Below, in pieces: positions 8,407 through 16,789 of a DNA stretch of 59,112 nt (its first letter is position 1; each line of letters opens with the position of its first letter). Both the position numbers and the translations under genes were made by a program. The notes under the pieces were generated by a model. It did not search any database and had not been told where the DNA came from. It saw only the letters and a list, made by a program, of their open reading frames with translations. The stretch covers positions 1 to 59,112 of the forward strand of contig NZ_PQIA01000047.1 in assembly GCF_003385235.1 (NCBI RefSeq). The letters run 5' to 3'. This stretch comes from Amycolatopsis circi. Its GTDB lineage: Bacteria; Actinomycetota; Actinomycetes; Mycobacteriales; Pseudonocardiaceae.

Positions 8407-9834
8407 TCAGAGCGACGCTTGTTCCTCCACCGGAAGGCAGACCTCGAACCGGGTGTCGCCCGGCTCCGACGTCACTTTGATGTCGCCCGAGTGCCGTTCC
8501 ACGACGATCCGCCACGAGATGTCCAGCCCGAGACCGGTTCCTTCGCCCACGCCCTTCGTGGTGAAGAACGGCTCGAAGATGCGCTGGCGCACCTCTTCCG
8601 GGATTCCCGGCCCGGTGTCGCCGATCTCGACGCGCACCTGCTTGCCGACCTGCCAGGTGCGAAGGGACAGCGTTCCCTCGCCGCCCATGGCACCGACGGC
8701 GTTGTCGATGATGTTGGTCCACACCTGGTTCAGCTCGGCGGCGTAGGCAGGAATCCGGTCGATCGAGCAGTCGTATTCCTTGACCACGCGGATGCCTTCG
8801 CCGAGCTTGCCCGACATCATCACCAGCGTGGAGTTGAGTCCTTCGTGGACGTCGATGAACTGGTGCGGCGCGCGATCCATTTGCGAGTACTGCTTCGCCG
8901 CGCCCACGAGCGTGGAAACCCGGCTGGTCGAGTCTTCGATCTCGCCCATCAGCATCTCGGTTTCGAGTGCGTACGCGAGCCAGCGGATCGCACCGTCGAG
9001 CAGTCCTTCGCCCACCGACTCGAGAACGTGGTCGAGGTTCTCCGGAGTGAGCCCGGCAGCGACGAAGATGCTGGCGAGGTCCCAGCCTTGGTCGATGCCG
9101 TGTTCGTCGAACCAATCGCCGATCTCGTCCTCGCGATCGGACTGCTGCATCGCGGAGAGCTTGGGCGCGTCGCCGACCTGCTTCACCAAGCGTTCCTGCA
9201 CGTCGAGCAGCAGCTCGAGCAGGTCCGGGTCGATGTCTTTCTTGGCCAGGATCGCCAGCTTGTGCCGCATGCCGGCGACCCGCTCCCGCAGCGCGGCAGT
9301 CGCGCGCACCGCAGCCGCGGCCGGGTTGTTGAGTTCGTGCATAAGCCCGGCGGACAGCTCGCCGAGGGCGACGAGCCTGCGTCGCGAGGACACCAGCGCG
9401 TCGGTGTTGCGCCAGCCGAGGTACATCCCCTCCAGCAGGTGCGCGGCCATCGGGAACCACTGCCGGAACTCGACGGCGAACTCCGCGGCGGGAAGCGTGA
9501 GGAAGGTCAGGTCGCTGACGGCGTAGATCGTCGCGCCGTAGGTGGCCTCGCTGTCCTGGTAGGCCAGGAATTGCGTTGCGCCGCAGTAGGAACCGCGCTG
9601 ATCGGACCGCTTCATCTCGACCTCGGCGCCGGCTACCACGCGGGTCATCCGCAGCGCGCCGTTGAGCAGGACGTAGAAGCAAGTCGCCGGATCGCCCTCG
9701 CGGATCACCACGGAGTCAGCCTTGAACTCCTCGCGAGCCGCGTTCTGCTCGATCCAGTCGAGCTGCGCGTCCGAGAGATGCTCGAACAAGAACAGACCGC
9801 GCAGTTCCTCGCGCGGCAAAGCGGGCTGAGTCAC
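8407..9834 (-). CDS. Histidine kinase with N-terminal cyclic-nucleotide-binding-like domain
   Basis: This 475-residue protein has a cNMP-binding fold (about 10-135, IREGDPATCFYVLLNGALRM) followed by a kinase core: H-box ELSAGLMHELNN with His166, N-box VWTNIIDNAVGAM, G1 DTGPGIP and G2 GTGLGLDIS. It has no membrane segment, so it should be a cytoplasmic sensor. GTG at 9834 has GGAGGA 4-6 nt upstream and overlaps the stop of the response-regulator/flavoprotein gene by 4 nt, so the two form one operon. It probably phosphorylates the receiver domain of that fusion. The RCS-type Crp fold here may bind a nucleotide or another ligand; the sequence does not tell which. Confidence 0.9.
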   Translation of the reverse strand: MTQPALPREELRGLFLFEHLSDAQLDWIEQNAAREEFKADSVVIREGDPATCFYVLLNGALRMTRVVAGAEVEMKRSDQRGSYCGATQFLAYQDSEATYGATIYAVSDLTFLTLPAAEFAVEFRQWFPMAAHLLEGMYLGWRNTDALVSSRRRLVALGELSAGLMHELNNPAAAAVRATAALRERVAGMRHKLAILAKKDIDPDLLELLLDVQERLVKQVGDAPKLSAMQQSDREDEIGDWFDEHGIDQGWDLASIFVAAGLTPENLDHVLESVGEGLLDGAIRWLAYALETEMLMGEIEDSTSRVSTLVGAAKQYSQMDRAPHQFIDVHEGLNSTLVMMSGKLGEGIRVVKEYDCSIDRIPAYAAELNQVWTNIIDNAVGAMGGEGTLSLRTWQVGKQVRVEIGDTGPGIPEEVRQRIFEPFFTTKGVGEGTGLGLDISWRIVVERHSGDIKVTSEPGDTRFEVCLPVEEQASL

Positions 9835-11483
9835 TGTTCCTCCAAGTAACGGTGGACCAGGGTCACGGCCATGGCGCCCTCGCCGACGGCGGACGCCACG
9901 CGTTTCACCGACTGCGAACGAACGTCTCCGGCCACGAACACGCCGGGCACTGACGACTCCAGGTAATGCGGATCGCGGTCCAGGGTCCATCCCGGCGGCC
10001 TGCGTCCCTCTTCCACGAGGTCCGGCCCGGTCCGGACGAATCCGTGGGCGTCCCGGAGGACGCCCTTCCCCAGCCACTCCGTGCGCGGAGCGGCCCCGAT
10101 GAAGATGAAGAGGTGTTCCGTGTCCAGCTTCTCGGTCACGCCGTCTTTGCAGACCGTGATGGACTCGAGGTGATCGTCCCCATGAGCCTTCACCACCGTG
10201 GTGTGCGTCCGGACGTGGACGTTCTCGATGGCAGCGATCTGCTCGATGAGGTAGTGCGACATCGACGACTCCAGCGACGCGCCGCGCACCAGCAGCGTCA
10301 CGTCAGTGGCGTGCTGGGCGAAGAACACCGCTGCCTGCCCCGCGGAGTTCGCGCCGCCGACGATGTACACGTGGTCGTTCGAGCACTCAGGCGCTTCCGT
10401 CGCGGCGGAGCCGTAGTAGACGCCCCGGCCGGTCAGCTCCGCGATTCCCTCGGCTTCCAGCGCTCGGTAATTGACGCCGCTGGAAAGGATCACGGAGTGC
10501 GCCGCGATCTCGGATCCGTCGCCGAAAGTCACGACCCGGCTCGAACCGCGCGCTTCCAGGCCCACGACATCGCGCGCCGTGAGCACTTCGGCGCCAAACT
10601 TCTGCGCCTGGCGGCGGGCTCGATCCGTGAGCTGTGCGCCGGACACTCCGTCCGGGAAGCCGAGGTAGTTCTCGATCCGGGAGCTGGTTCCGGCTTGGCC
10701 GCCGGTGGCCTTGCGCTCGACCAGGACGGTTCGCAGCCCCTCGGAAGCGCCGTATACCGCGGCGCCGAGTCCGGCCGGACCGCCGCCGATCACCACCAGG
10801 TCGTAGAAGTCCTGCGCGGGCTGGGTGGAAAGGCCCACCGCATCGGCGATCTCGCTTCCCGATGGCTGTTTCAGCACCGTGCCGTCCGGCGTCACGACGA
10901 CCGGGATGTCGGTCTCGCACGCACCGGCGGCCTGGAGGATGCGGCCGGCTTCGTCGTCTTCGACCGAGTACCAGCGATACGGGACGGCGTTGCGAGCAAG
11001 GAAGTCGCGCATCCGGAACGACGGCGCCGAGTACCGGTGCCCGATCAGCTTCGTCTCTTCCACCGGACGATCGCCGACCGCGAGCCAGGTCTCGACGAGA
11101 GAGTCGATGACCGGGTAGAGCTTCTCCTCGGGCGGGTCCCACGGCTTGAGCAGGTAATGGTCGACGTCCACCACGTTGATCGCCTGGATCGCGGCGTCAG
11201 TGTCGGCGTACGCCGTCAGGAGCGCGCGCCGGGCGTTGGGGAACAGGTCCATCGCCTTCTCCAGGAAGACGATGCCGTCCATGTGCGGCATGCGGTAGTC
11301 GGCGAGGATCGCCGCGACGGCGTCGCCGCGCAGCTTGATCTCGCGGAGGGCGTCGAGGGCGTCGGCTCCCGAGTCGGCGCGGATGACGCGGTAGTCCTTG
11401 CCGTAGCGGCGACGCAGGTCGCGCGCCACCGACCGCGAAACGGCGGGGTCGTCGTCGACGGTCATCAGGATCGGCTGGCTCAC
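9831..11483 (-). CDS. Response regulator receiver fused to thioredoxin-reductase-like flavoprotein
   Basis: Residues 1-125 are a CheY-like receiver (TVDDDP acid pocket, phospho-acceptor Asp62 in ILADYRMP, Lys in LLKPW). A linker with glutaredoxin-like sequence (about 160-240) follows. From about 245 there is a low-molecular-weight thioredoxin reductase fold: VIGGGPAGLGAAVY (FAD), then YIVGGANSAGQAA (NADPH) and GVFVAGDVR. The redox CxxC that normally precedes the NADPH motif is absent: the segment reads GVYYGSAATEAPECSND. It is therefore unlikely to be a dithiol reductase. GTG at 11483 starts the receiver. It is coupled to the downstream kinase gene. The output of phosphorylation would be enzymatic rather than transcriptional, since no DNA-binding domain is present. 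Confidence 0.9.
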   Translation of the reverse strand: MSQPILMTVDDDPAVSRSVARDLRRRYGKDYRVIRADSGADALDALREIKLRGDAVAAILADYRMPHMDGIVFLEKAMDLFPNARRALLTAYADTDAAIQAINVVDVDHYLLKPWDPPEEKLYPVIDSLVETWLAVGDRPVEETKLIGHRYSAPSFRMRDFLARNAVPYRWYSVEDDEAGRILQAAGACETDIPVVVTPDGTVLKQPSGSEIADAVGLSTQPAQDFYDLVVIGGGPAGLGAAVYGASEGLRTVLVERKATGGQAGTSSRIENYLGFPDGVSGAQLTDRARRQAQKFGAEVLTARDVVGLEARGSSRVVTFGDGSEIAAHSVILSSGVNYRALEAEGIAELTGRGVYYGSAATEAPECSNDHVYIVGGANSAGQAAVFFAQHATDVTLLVRGASLESSMSHYLIEQIAAIENVHVRTHTTVVKAHGDDHLESITVCKDGVTEKLDTEHLFIFIGAAPRTEWLGKGVLRDAHGFVRTGPDLVEEGRRPPGWTLDRDPHYLESSVPGVFVAGDVRSQSVKRVASAVGEGAMAVTLVHRYLEEQ

Positions 11484-11537
11484 ACGGCACAGCCTACGGT
11501 GTCCGGCCAGCGCTCGTGGCAAGCAAGAGAACCAGGG

Positions 11538-11577
11538 ACCGGTGCCCGCCGCGGCCGCCACCGCGGCGGGCACCGGT
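11538..11577 (-). terminator. Perfect 17-bp stem terminator after beta-helix gene
   Basis: ACCGGTGCCCGCCGCGG at 11538-11554 and its exact complement at 11561-11577 enclose a 6-nt loop. It lies 15 nt beyond the stop of the beta-helix gene and 54 nt before the receiver/flavoprotein gene, so it separates two minus-strand transcripts. There is no U-tract, which is common for actinomycete terminators. Confidence 0.75.
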
Positions 11578-11591
11578 TGTCCAGGTGGCGG

Positions 11592-13796
11592 CTATGGATA
11601 GCGCACCAAGTTCACCGGTTCCGTGCCCGCCGGGGTGATCGCGCCGGCTTCGTTGATCACGTGAGTGATCACCCCTTGGTGGTTGAGCGAAACCGTCACC
11701 ATGTCGTGGAACCGCACGTCCGGGGCGACCGGGGCGGCGAAGGCGTGCGAGCAGGCCACCGACGGGTTCGTGCTGAAGAAGCAGTAGCTGCCCAGACCCC
11801 AGGCTTCGTGGCTGATGACGTCCGGTGCCACTTCGTAGGCGGCGTAGCCCTCCGCCCCGCCGTTCATCCAACTGGCCTGGTCGGGGACGTCGTAGGGCAT
11901 CTCGTTCTGGAAGAAGTAGGTGCGCCCGCCGTTTCCGTTCCAGGTCACCTGTGTCTTCTGGAAGTGCTCGACGAACAACCCGTAGACAGTCACGTCGTTG
12001 CCGTTCACCACCAGTCCGGTGTCGGCGGTGTTCGCGGTCCAGCCGACGTGGCTGTCGTCAGCTCCGTGATCGGCTCGCCAGAGCCACAGGTGGTCGCCGA
12101 TCACGTCGTTGCTGTTGATGACGAGGCTGGTGCGCGCTCTTCCCGCGGCGGCACCGCCGATGCGGAAGAACACGTCGTGCAGGGACGTCGGGTTCGCCGA
12201 ATGGTCTGCGTCCGATTCAGGATCGCCGACTTGCATGAGGATGGCCGACGAGGTCGTTCCGGCATCGATCAGCAGGCCGGCGATCTCCACACCGTCCACG
12301 TCGTCGACCTTTATCGCGGCGATCCCGCCGTCCGGCACCAACGTCGCGATGCCGAGGCCGAGGACGACGGTGTCCGGGCGGGTCACGTGCAATGGCTGGT
12401 CAAGGTGGTACACGCCTGGAGTGATCAGCAGGTTCAGGCCCGCCGTCAGGGCTGCGTTTATCTCGGACGCGGTCGCGCCGGGCTTCGCAATGAAGAACTG
12501 GTCGATCGGCACCGAAACTCCTGGCGCGCTGTCGTGTGCCCAGGTGACCCCGGAGGTACCGGTCCGTAGTGCGGGTACGAAGACCCAGTACTGCCCGGAC
12601 TCGTCGATCTGAAGGCACGGCTTTTCGCGCACGACCGGGGTCTGGTCGACTGTGGTGTACGGAGGGTGCGGGAAGGTGCCGGCGGGTGCGCCGTGCACGC
12701 CGACGAACACCATGTTCCAAGTGGATCCGTTCCAGCCGCCGAACTGCGAATCGCGCGAGATCCATTGCTGTTGCGACCCGGAACGGATCTGGCCGTCGAT
12801 CTTCGTGTCCGAGATCCAGCCGCCGCTCGACCAGCCGCCGCCGTGGTCGAGGCGCAGGTCGCCGCGGACGTGCATCCGCCGGTACGGGCTCGCCTGCGAG
12901 ACGGCCCATTGATCCGTGCCCCCGACTGGGTTCACTGACAGGTTTTCCGCGCCGCGCCAGAAGTTCTGGGTCGCGTTGTTCGGGGGAAACCAGTCCGCCT
13001 CCACGTGCACGGCGCCGTTGATCTCCACGGCGTCGGGCGTGCTGCCCAGTCCTAGGATTTGGGTGTAGAAGCCGACGTTCACGTCGTTGGAGTACGTTCC
13101 CGGCTTGAACAGCACCGCGTAGCGCTGACAGCCGAACTGGTTCTTCTCCTGCTCCGCGAAGATCGCGTCCAGCGTGGACTGGATGCGCGCGCTCGGCATC
13201 GACGGATCGAAAACGACGACGTTCGGCCCCAGGTCCACTTGCCCCGGCGGCGGAGAAGTAGTGCCACCCACGGAAGCCAGTGTGAACGACCGGTCGGTGG
13301 CGTCGTGACGGCCGTGTTGTCGTGGCTTCTCGCGGTCGGCAGGCTGTCCGGCCGGACGCGGTTCGCAGTCTCGGCCGAGGTCAAGATCGACAACCACGGC
13401 AGCCGGACGCGCTGGCCATTGCGGGTCGAGCTTGGGGAACGGCAATCGCGGTGGGGCTGGGGCACCGCAGGGTTCCGGGGCGTTCTTGTCCTCCGAAACG
13501 GGAAGCCGGGAAGGGCGCGTGGTCGTCTCCGCATCGCTCTCACGGGTGGAGTGAAAGTGCCAATCGTGCGCGTTTGTTCCGGTTCCCGTGTACGAGCGGG
13601 TCAGTGAGCGGGGCTTGGCGGACGACTGAGCGGTAGGTCGTTGAGTGTTCACCGTCATGGCCTGGCCGGACCACGCTTCTGCGTTTGCCGGGAGGGGTTG
13701 ATTGGGTAGGGCTGCGCTGCTCAGGCCGGGGAAGCAGGCAGGCGGGCTTGGAGGCGTCGGCAGCAGGGCGGTCACTCTCCGTGATTCGGGACCCAT
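11592..13796 (-). CDS. Beta-helix protein of the actinobacterial 'coagulation factor 5/8/adenylyl cyclase-like' type
   Basis: From about residue 195 (VDLGPNVVVFDPSMPSARIQ) to the end, the 734-residue protein matches a family of secreted right-handed beta-helix proteins annotated under misleading names in Streptomyces and Amycolatopsis. Typical features are YAVLFKPGTY, GGTDQWAVSQASPYRRMHVRG and repeated LVINSNDVIGDHLWLW-like rungs. Family members normally begin with a Sec or Tat signal. Here the first 190 residues are Pro/Arg/Thr-rich without a hydrophobic core. ATG at 13796 is chosen for the near-perfect AAGGAGGT about 4 nt upstream. The N-terminus may be degraded, frameshifted or simply unusual. 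Function is unknown, perhaps polysaccharide binding (inference). Confidence 0.72.
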   Translation of the reverse strand: MGPESRRVTALLPTPPSPPACFPGLSSAALPNQPLPANAEAWSGQAMTVNTQRPTAQSSAKPRSLTRSYTGTGTNAHDWHFHSTRESDAETTTRPSRLPVSEDKNAPEPCGAPAPPRLPFPKLDPQWPARPAAVVVDLDLGRDCEPRPAGQPADREKPRQHGRHDATDRSFTLASVGGTTSPPPGQVDLGPNVVVFDPSMPSARIQSTLDAIFAEQEKNQFGCQRYAVLFKPGTYSNDVNVGFYTQILGLGSTPDAVEINGAVHVEADWFPPNNATQNFWRGAENLSVNPVGGTDQWAVSQASPYRRMHVRGDLRLDHGGGWSSGGWISDTKIDGQIRSGSQQQWISRDSQFGGWNGSTWNMVFVGVHGAPAGTFPHPPYTTVDQTPVVREKPCLQIDESGQYWVFVPALRTGTSGVTWAHDSAPGVSVPIDQFFIAKPGATASEINAALTAGLNLLITPGVYHLDQPLHVTRPDTVVLGLGIATLVPDGGIAAIKVDDVDGVEIAGLLIDAGTTSSAILMQVGDPESDADHSANPTSLHDVFFRIGGAAAGRARTSLVINSNDVIGDHLWLWRADHGADDSHVGWTANTADTGLVVNGNDVTVYGLFVEHFQKTQVTWNGNGGRTYFFQNEMPYDVPDQASWMNGGAEGYAAYEVAPDVISHEAWGLGSYCFFSTNPSVACSHAFAAPVAPDVRFHDMVTVSLNHQGVITHVINEAGAITPAGTEPVNLVRYP

Positions 13797-14117
13797 TGCC
13801 ACCTCCTTGCCGAGACGGGACCGTCAGGCGACCTCGGCCGGGAATGCGGTCCGCCGTGGGGCAGCGGCCGGCTCGACATCGCGACTGCGGAGGAATGTAA
13901 CCGCGGACACACCTGCACTCAACGTAAACCTGAAGAAAAGTCAGGAAGGGCAGTCGACCTGCACGAATACGCCGGGGACACGAGAGAGCACTACCGGACC
14001 GTCCAGCTCGGCGCGGCCTTCGAGGGTGCGTGCGGCACGTAACCGACCCCCTGCCGAAAGCCTCGGAGGCGGGGTGTACTGTATGTCCATACGAGATGCG
14101 GAGTTCACCTCTGCTTC
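13797..14117. other. Gap of 321 nt upstream of tRNA-Ala
   Basis: No gene is supported here. It holds the start region of the minus-strand beta-helix gene and the tRNA promoter. Small inverted repeats are CCTGA-N7-TCAGG at 13929-13945 and GTATG-TC-CATAC at 14081-14092, the latter 26 nt before the tRNA. Confidence 0.5.
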
Positions 14118-14190
14118 GGGGCTATGGCGCAGCTGGTAGCGCACCTCACTGGCAGTGAGGGGGTCAGGGGTTCGAGTCCCCTTAGCTCCA
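14118..14190 (+). tRNA. tRNA-Ala (anticodon GGC)
   Basis: The 73-nt sequence folds into a full cloverleaf. Acceptor GGGGCTA pairs with TAGCTCC (one G-U), the anticodon stem CCTCA/TGAGG holds loop CTGGCAG with GGC at 14151-14153, and the T-arm carries GGTTCGAGTCC. The discriminator is A and CCA is not encoded, as is usual in actinobacteria. Confidence 0.97.
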
Positions 14191-14204
14191 CAAGTTTGAG
14201 AGAG

Positions 14205-14244
14205 ACCCTTCGATCGCACCATGGTGTGGGTCGGAGGGTTTTTT
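14205..14244 (+). terminator. Rho-independent terminator of tRNA-Ala
   Basis: ACCCTTCGATC pairs with GGTCGGAGGGT (with G-U pairs), an inner CACCATGGTG palindrome extends the stem, and six T residues follow at 14239-14244. It is 15 nt after the tRNA and is the only classical U-tract terminator I found in the window. Confidence 0.92.
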
Positions 14245-15611
14245 CGTGCGTCCTGTTCCGGAGGGGCTCCGGGGCGGCAAGTCACAGCGGGCTGGACACG
14301 ATTGTCGTCGAGTGGCTGGCGTCGGTTGCTGAGGTGGTTCATGTGACGACGTCGAGCGCAATTGGCTCGACCGACGGGGTCGCTCCGAAGTGGACAGTCA
14401 GGTTGCATCGATGGCCAGCATGATCGGGCGATGAGGTCGTTGGGCGTCGCGTATTGATTGCTGGGGTGACGATTCAGCTCACGCGGCCGTACGCTGCCCG
14501 AGCGACGGACGGGGCACGACGGTCAGGTCGGCAGGTGTCTGGCTCTGGGCGGACGGGGAAGAGGCTCGGTCGATGCGCTAACGGAGATTGTCGCCTCCGG
14601 GTGCGGAACGGTTGTGGCGCTTGCGAACGCGTCAGTCGGTTGTCAGGAGCTAGGACGCGCTCGACGGGTCGGAGGGGACGCTTCGGCTAGGTGCCGGTGC
14701 GCGGACGTCGTGGGAGTGCGAGGTGGAGAAGCGTATTCCCCCGGAGATGCGCAGTGCTCCGGCTACGACCAGGACGCGGTGTCGGCCCTGCCGCCTGATC
14801 GGCCAGATGGGCCGTGACTGCGGCACAGGACGCTGGGGTCCCGCCTGTGCCGAGGAGGGCGCGGCCGAGCCATGGGGGAAACGACAGTTCGATGCGGCGG
14901 CTTGTTGGTTAGACCGCGGGTTAAGCCAAAGCGTGGTGCTGAGCAGGGGCGCTTCGGACGGGGGGCGCTTCGGAGAGAGTCGGGGCGCGAATCGGTCGCA
15001 GCTCGGTGGCCGGTCGCTCCGGCCGCTCCAGTCGAAAGTGCGGAAGTTCGCAAAATTCCGCTGTTACGGCTCGGCCGGGCCAAGCGGGGAGATTGCACAC
15101 TTGCACAATAGAAGGAGTTGTCCCAGTTGCCGAGAAGCGGGGCAGTCCGTTCACGATGTCGAATGCCGCGGGCGACCCTCGGGAACAACAGAAACACTCT
15201 GCGTCGCCGGCCCGCTAATAAATAACCATTCGCCGACTCTGCGACAACGGGCAGAAATGTTGCCCGTAACCGCAAATAGAACTCCCCCAGGCCGGAAAAT
15301 GCGGCACTGCCCGGGCCGCGATAATCGATTCAACACCGTACCGGCGAGTACGACAAGATATTCGCCGCGGAAGGGCCTCCTAGGGGAGGTAACACCACTG
15401 TCGCACCTGGTGCCAGCACCACCTTCGGGAGGTCGGGAGCGGTAAATCGCGAGCGTCCTTCCTATTCGGAGCTTGAAACTGTCGGACATGACGCCAACTC
15501 ATTACCCCAATCGGAGGTAGACCGTCTTTTCAAGTTCTGACATGCTCGGCTCGGCCGACAGCTCGGTGCGTGGGGTCACTTGAGACGGGCTATTTTTCCT
15601 CAGGGGTAGAT
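14245..15611. other. Gene-poor region of about 1.37 kb upstream of the SARP gene
   Basis: Several frames stay open, as expected at this GC, but none has family features, codon regularity or a good ribosome site, so I call no gene. GC falls visibly in about 15180-15600, just before the SARP gene, where its promoter must lie. A hairpin CCTCC-N4-GGAGG sits at 15376-15389. GCTCGG occurs at 15544 and 15561, and a single GGTCACT at 15574-15580 precedes a TATTTT at 15591. Confidence 0.5.
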
Positions 15612-16364
15612 ATGGAAATTGAGCTATTGGGATCGGTGACGCTCCGGCAAGCCGGCCGGAGGCACGGAGTCGCGTCGCGAAAGGTGCGGACTGTACTCGC
15701 GTTGCTGGCTTTGTCGCCGGGGGTACCGTTGTCCCTGGACACGCTCGCGGACGAACTGTGGGCCGACAAACCGGTCTCCAACGTGCGAAACGCATTGCAG
15801 GCCAACATCGCCCGGTTGCGGAAGCTCGTGTTCAACGTGACCGGCGAGCGCGAGGTGGTCCGCACAGTCAGCAGCGGGTACCTGATGACCGTGCCCGCCG
15901 AAGCCGTCGACGCGCATCGGTTCTCCGCTCTGGCACAGCGCGGCGCCGGGCTGCTCAATCAGGATCCGCGCGGGGCCATCACGGTGTTCGAGCAGGCTCT
16001 GCGGCTCTGGCGGGGGCCGGCGTTGCTCGACGTCGCCGATTGCACCCGTTGCCGGATGGCCGCCGAGCAGCTCAACGAGCACCGGCTGACCGTGCAGGAG
16101 GACCTGATCTCCGCGCGGCTGCAAGTCGGGGAACATCACGGGCTTTCCCACGACCTGAAACAACTCGTCGCGGAGAATCCGGCCCGCGAGCGGCTCAGCG
16201 AGTACCTGATGATCTCGCTTTACCGCGACGGCAGGCAGGGCGACGCGGTCTCGGTCTTCCACAACACCCGGCAGTGGCTGAGCGCCGAACTCGGGCTGGA
16301 GCCCGGGCCGGGGCTGCGCCGGCTGTACCAGTCCATCCTGATGCAGGACCGGGTCCTCGACTGA
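15612..16364 (+). CDS. SARP-family transcriptional activator
   Basis: This 250-residue protein has the SARP layout: an OmpR-type winged helix (about 1-95, MEIELLGSVTLRQAGR to RTVSSGYLM) followed by the BTAD all-helical domain (about 100-245, DAHRFSALAQRGAG to GLEPGPGLRRLYQSIL). It has no ATPase domain, so it is of the short DnrI/ActII-ORF4 type. SARPs activate antibiotic operons by binding heptameric direct repeats spaced at 11 bp next to the -10 box. ATG at 15612 has a weak GGGG site 5-8 nt upstream. Such repeats occur upstream of the ACP operon (16444), the flavoprotein-NRPS operon (41239) and, more weakly, the KASIII operon (50077), so this is very probably the pathway activator. Confidence 0.95.
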   Translation: MEIELLGSVTLRQAGRRHGVASRKVRTVLALLALSPGVPLSLDTLADELWADKPVSNVRNALQANIARLRKLVFNVTGEREVVRTVSSGYLMTVPAEAVDAHRFSALAQRGAGLLNQDPRGAITVFEQALRLWRGPALLDVADCTRCRMAAEQLNEHRLTVQEDLISARLQVGEHHGLSHDLKQLVAENPARERLSEYLMISLYRDGRQGDAVSVFHNTRQWLSAELGLEPGPGLRRLYQSILMQDRVLD

Positions 16365-16443
16365 GCCGTCGTTTTCTCTTCCACCGCGTCAGCATGGCAG
16401 TCCCCGATGACCGCCTGCTGACACCGCGCCTACGGATCCGTCG

Positions 16444-16487
16444 CGTCAGGGCGCTGTCAGAAGGGTGTCACCGCTCGCCGCTAGTTT
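16444..16487 (+). promoter_or_regulatory. SARP-box promoter of the ACP-KS operon
   Basis: Three heptamers CGTCAGG (16444-16450), TGTCAGA (16455-16461) and TGTCACC (16466-16472) are separated by exactly 4 nt, giving an 11-bp period. Nine nt later comes TAGTTT (16482-16487), a plausible -10, with no normal -35. This is the published layout of SARP-activated promoters. The ACP start codon lies 46 nt beyond the -10. Confidence 0.85.
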
Positions 16488-16532
16488 CGGGCCGGTCCCC
16501 AGAACCGGTCCCTGACTATCGGGAGTGCCCCC

Positions 16533-16784
16533 ATGACGACAGCCGTCTCCGAACGCCTGCAGCAGATCCGCGAGATCGTCTGCACGCACCTCGAACTCGA
16601 CGACGCCGAGCTCACCGAAACCAGCGATTTCGCCGACGACCACGAGGCCGATTCGCTGTCGCTGATGGACGTGCTGGCCGCGCTGGAGAAGAGGTTCGGC
16701 GTCACGATCGACCAGGCCCAGTTCGCCCGGATGACGAACCTGCGCGCGGTGTACGAGGTCGTCTCGGAATCCGCGAGCTGGTAG
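16533..16784 (+). CDS. Acyl carrier protein of the KS/CLF system
   Basis: The 83-residue protein has the four-helix ACP pattern and the phosphopantetheine site HEADSLS, with Ser41 as attachment residue. The usual Gly before the Asp-Ser is replaced (EADS rather than GADS). ATG at 16533 has GGGAG 6-7 nt upstream. It is first in an operon ACP-KS-CLF-KR, five nt ahead of the ketosynthase, so it should carry the growing polyketide chain. The finished chain may be the donor for the first condensation domain of the NRPS (inference). Confidence 0.93.
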   Translation: MTTAVSERLQQIREIVCTHLELDDAELTETSDFADDHEADSLSLMDVLAALEKRFGVTIDQAQFARMTNLRAVYEVVSESASW

Positions 16785-16789
16785 AGACC

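Noticed and set aside
8152..9849. Long plus-strand frame opposite the histidine kinase gene
   Set aside because: It mirrors the kinase codons in antisense; the minus-strand product has complete kinase motifs.
13941..14408. Open minus-strand frame containing GAKGTRTPDPLTASEVRYQ
   Set aside because: It is the antisense of tRNA-Ala; this peptide is a known artefact of translating tRNA complements.
14723..15445. Plus-strand open frame of 240 codons in the gene-poor region
   Set aside because: Composition is Arg/Gly/Cys-rich without domain features, the start lacks a ribosome site, and long chance frames are expected at this GC.
15544..15566. GCTCGG direct repeats upstream of the SARP gene as autoregulatory boxes
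   Set aside because: Spacings of 5, 12 and 17 nt do not give an 11-bp period, and the motif is common in this GC-rich DNA.
15574..15596. Single GGTCACT with TATTTT 10 nt later as SARP self-activation site
   Set aside because: Only one heptamer is present; no partner at 11 or 22 bp upstream.
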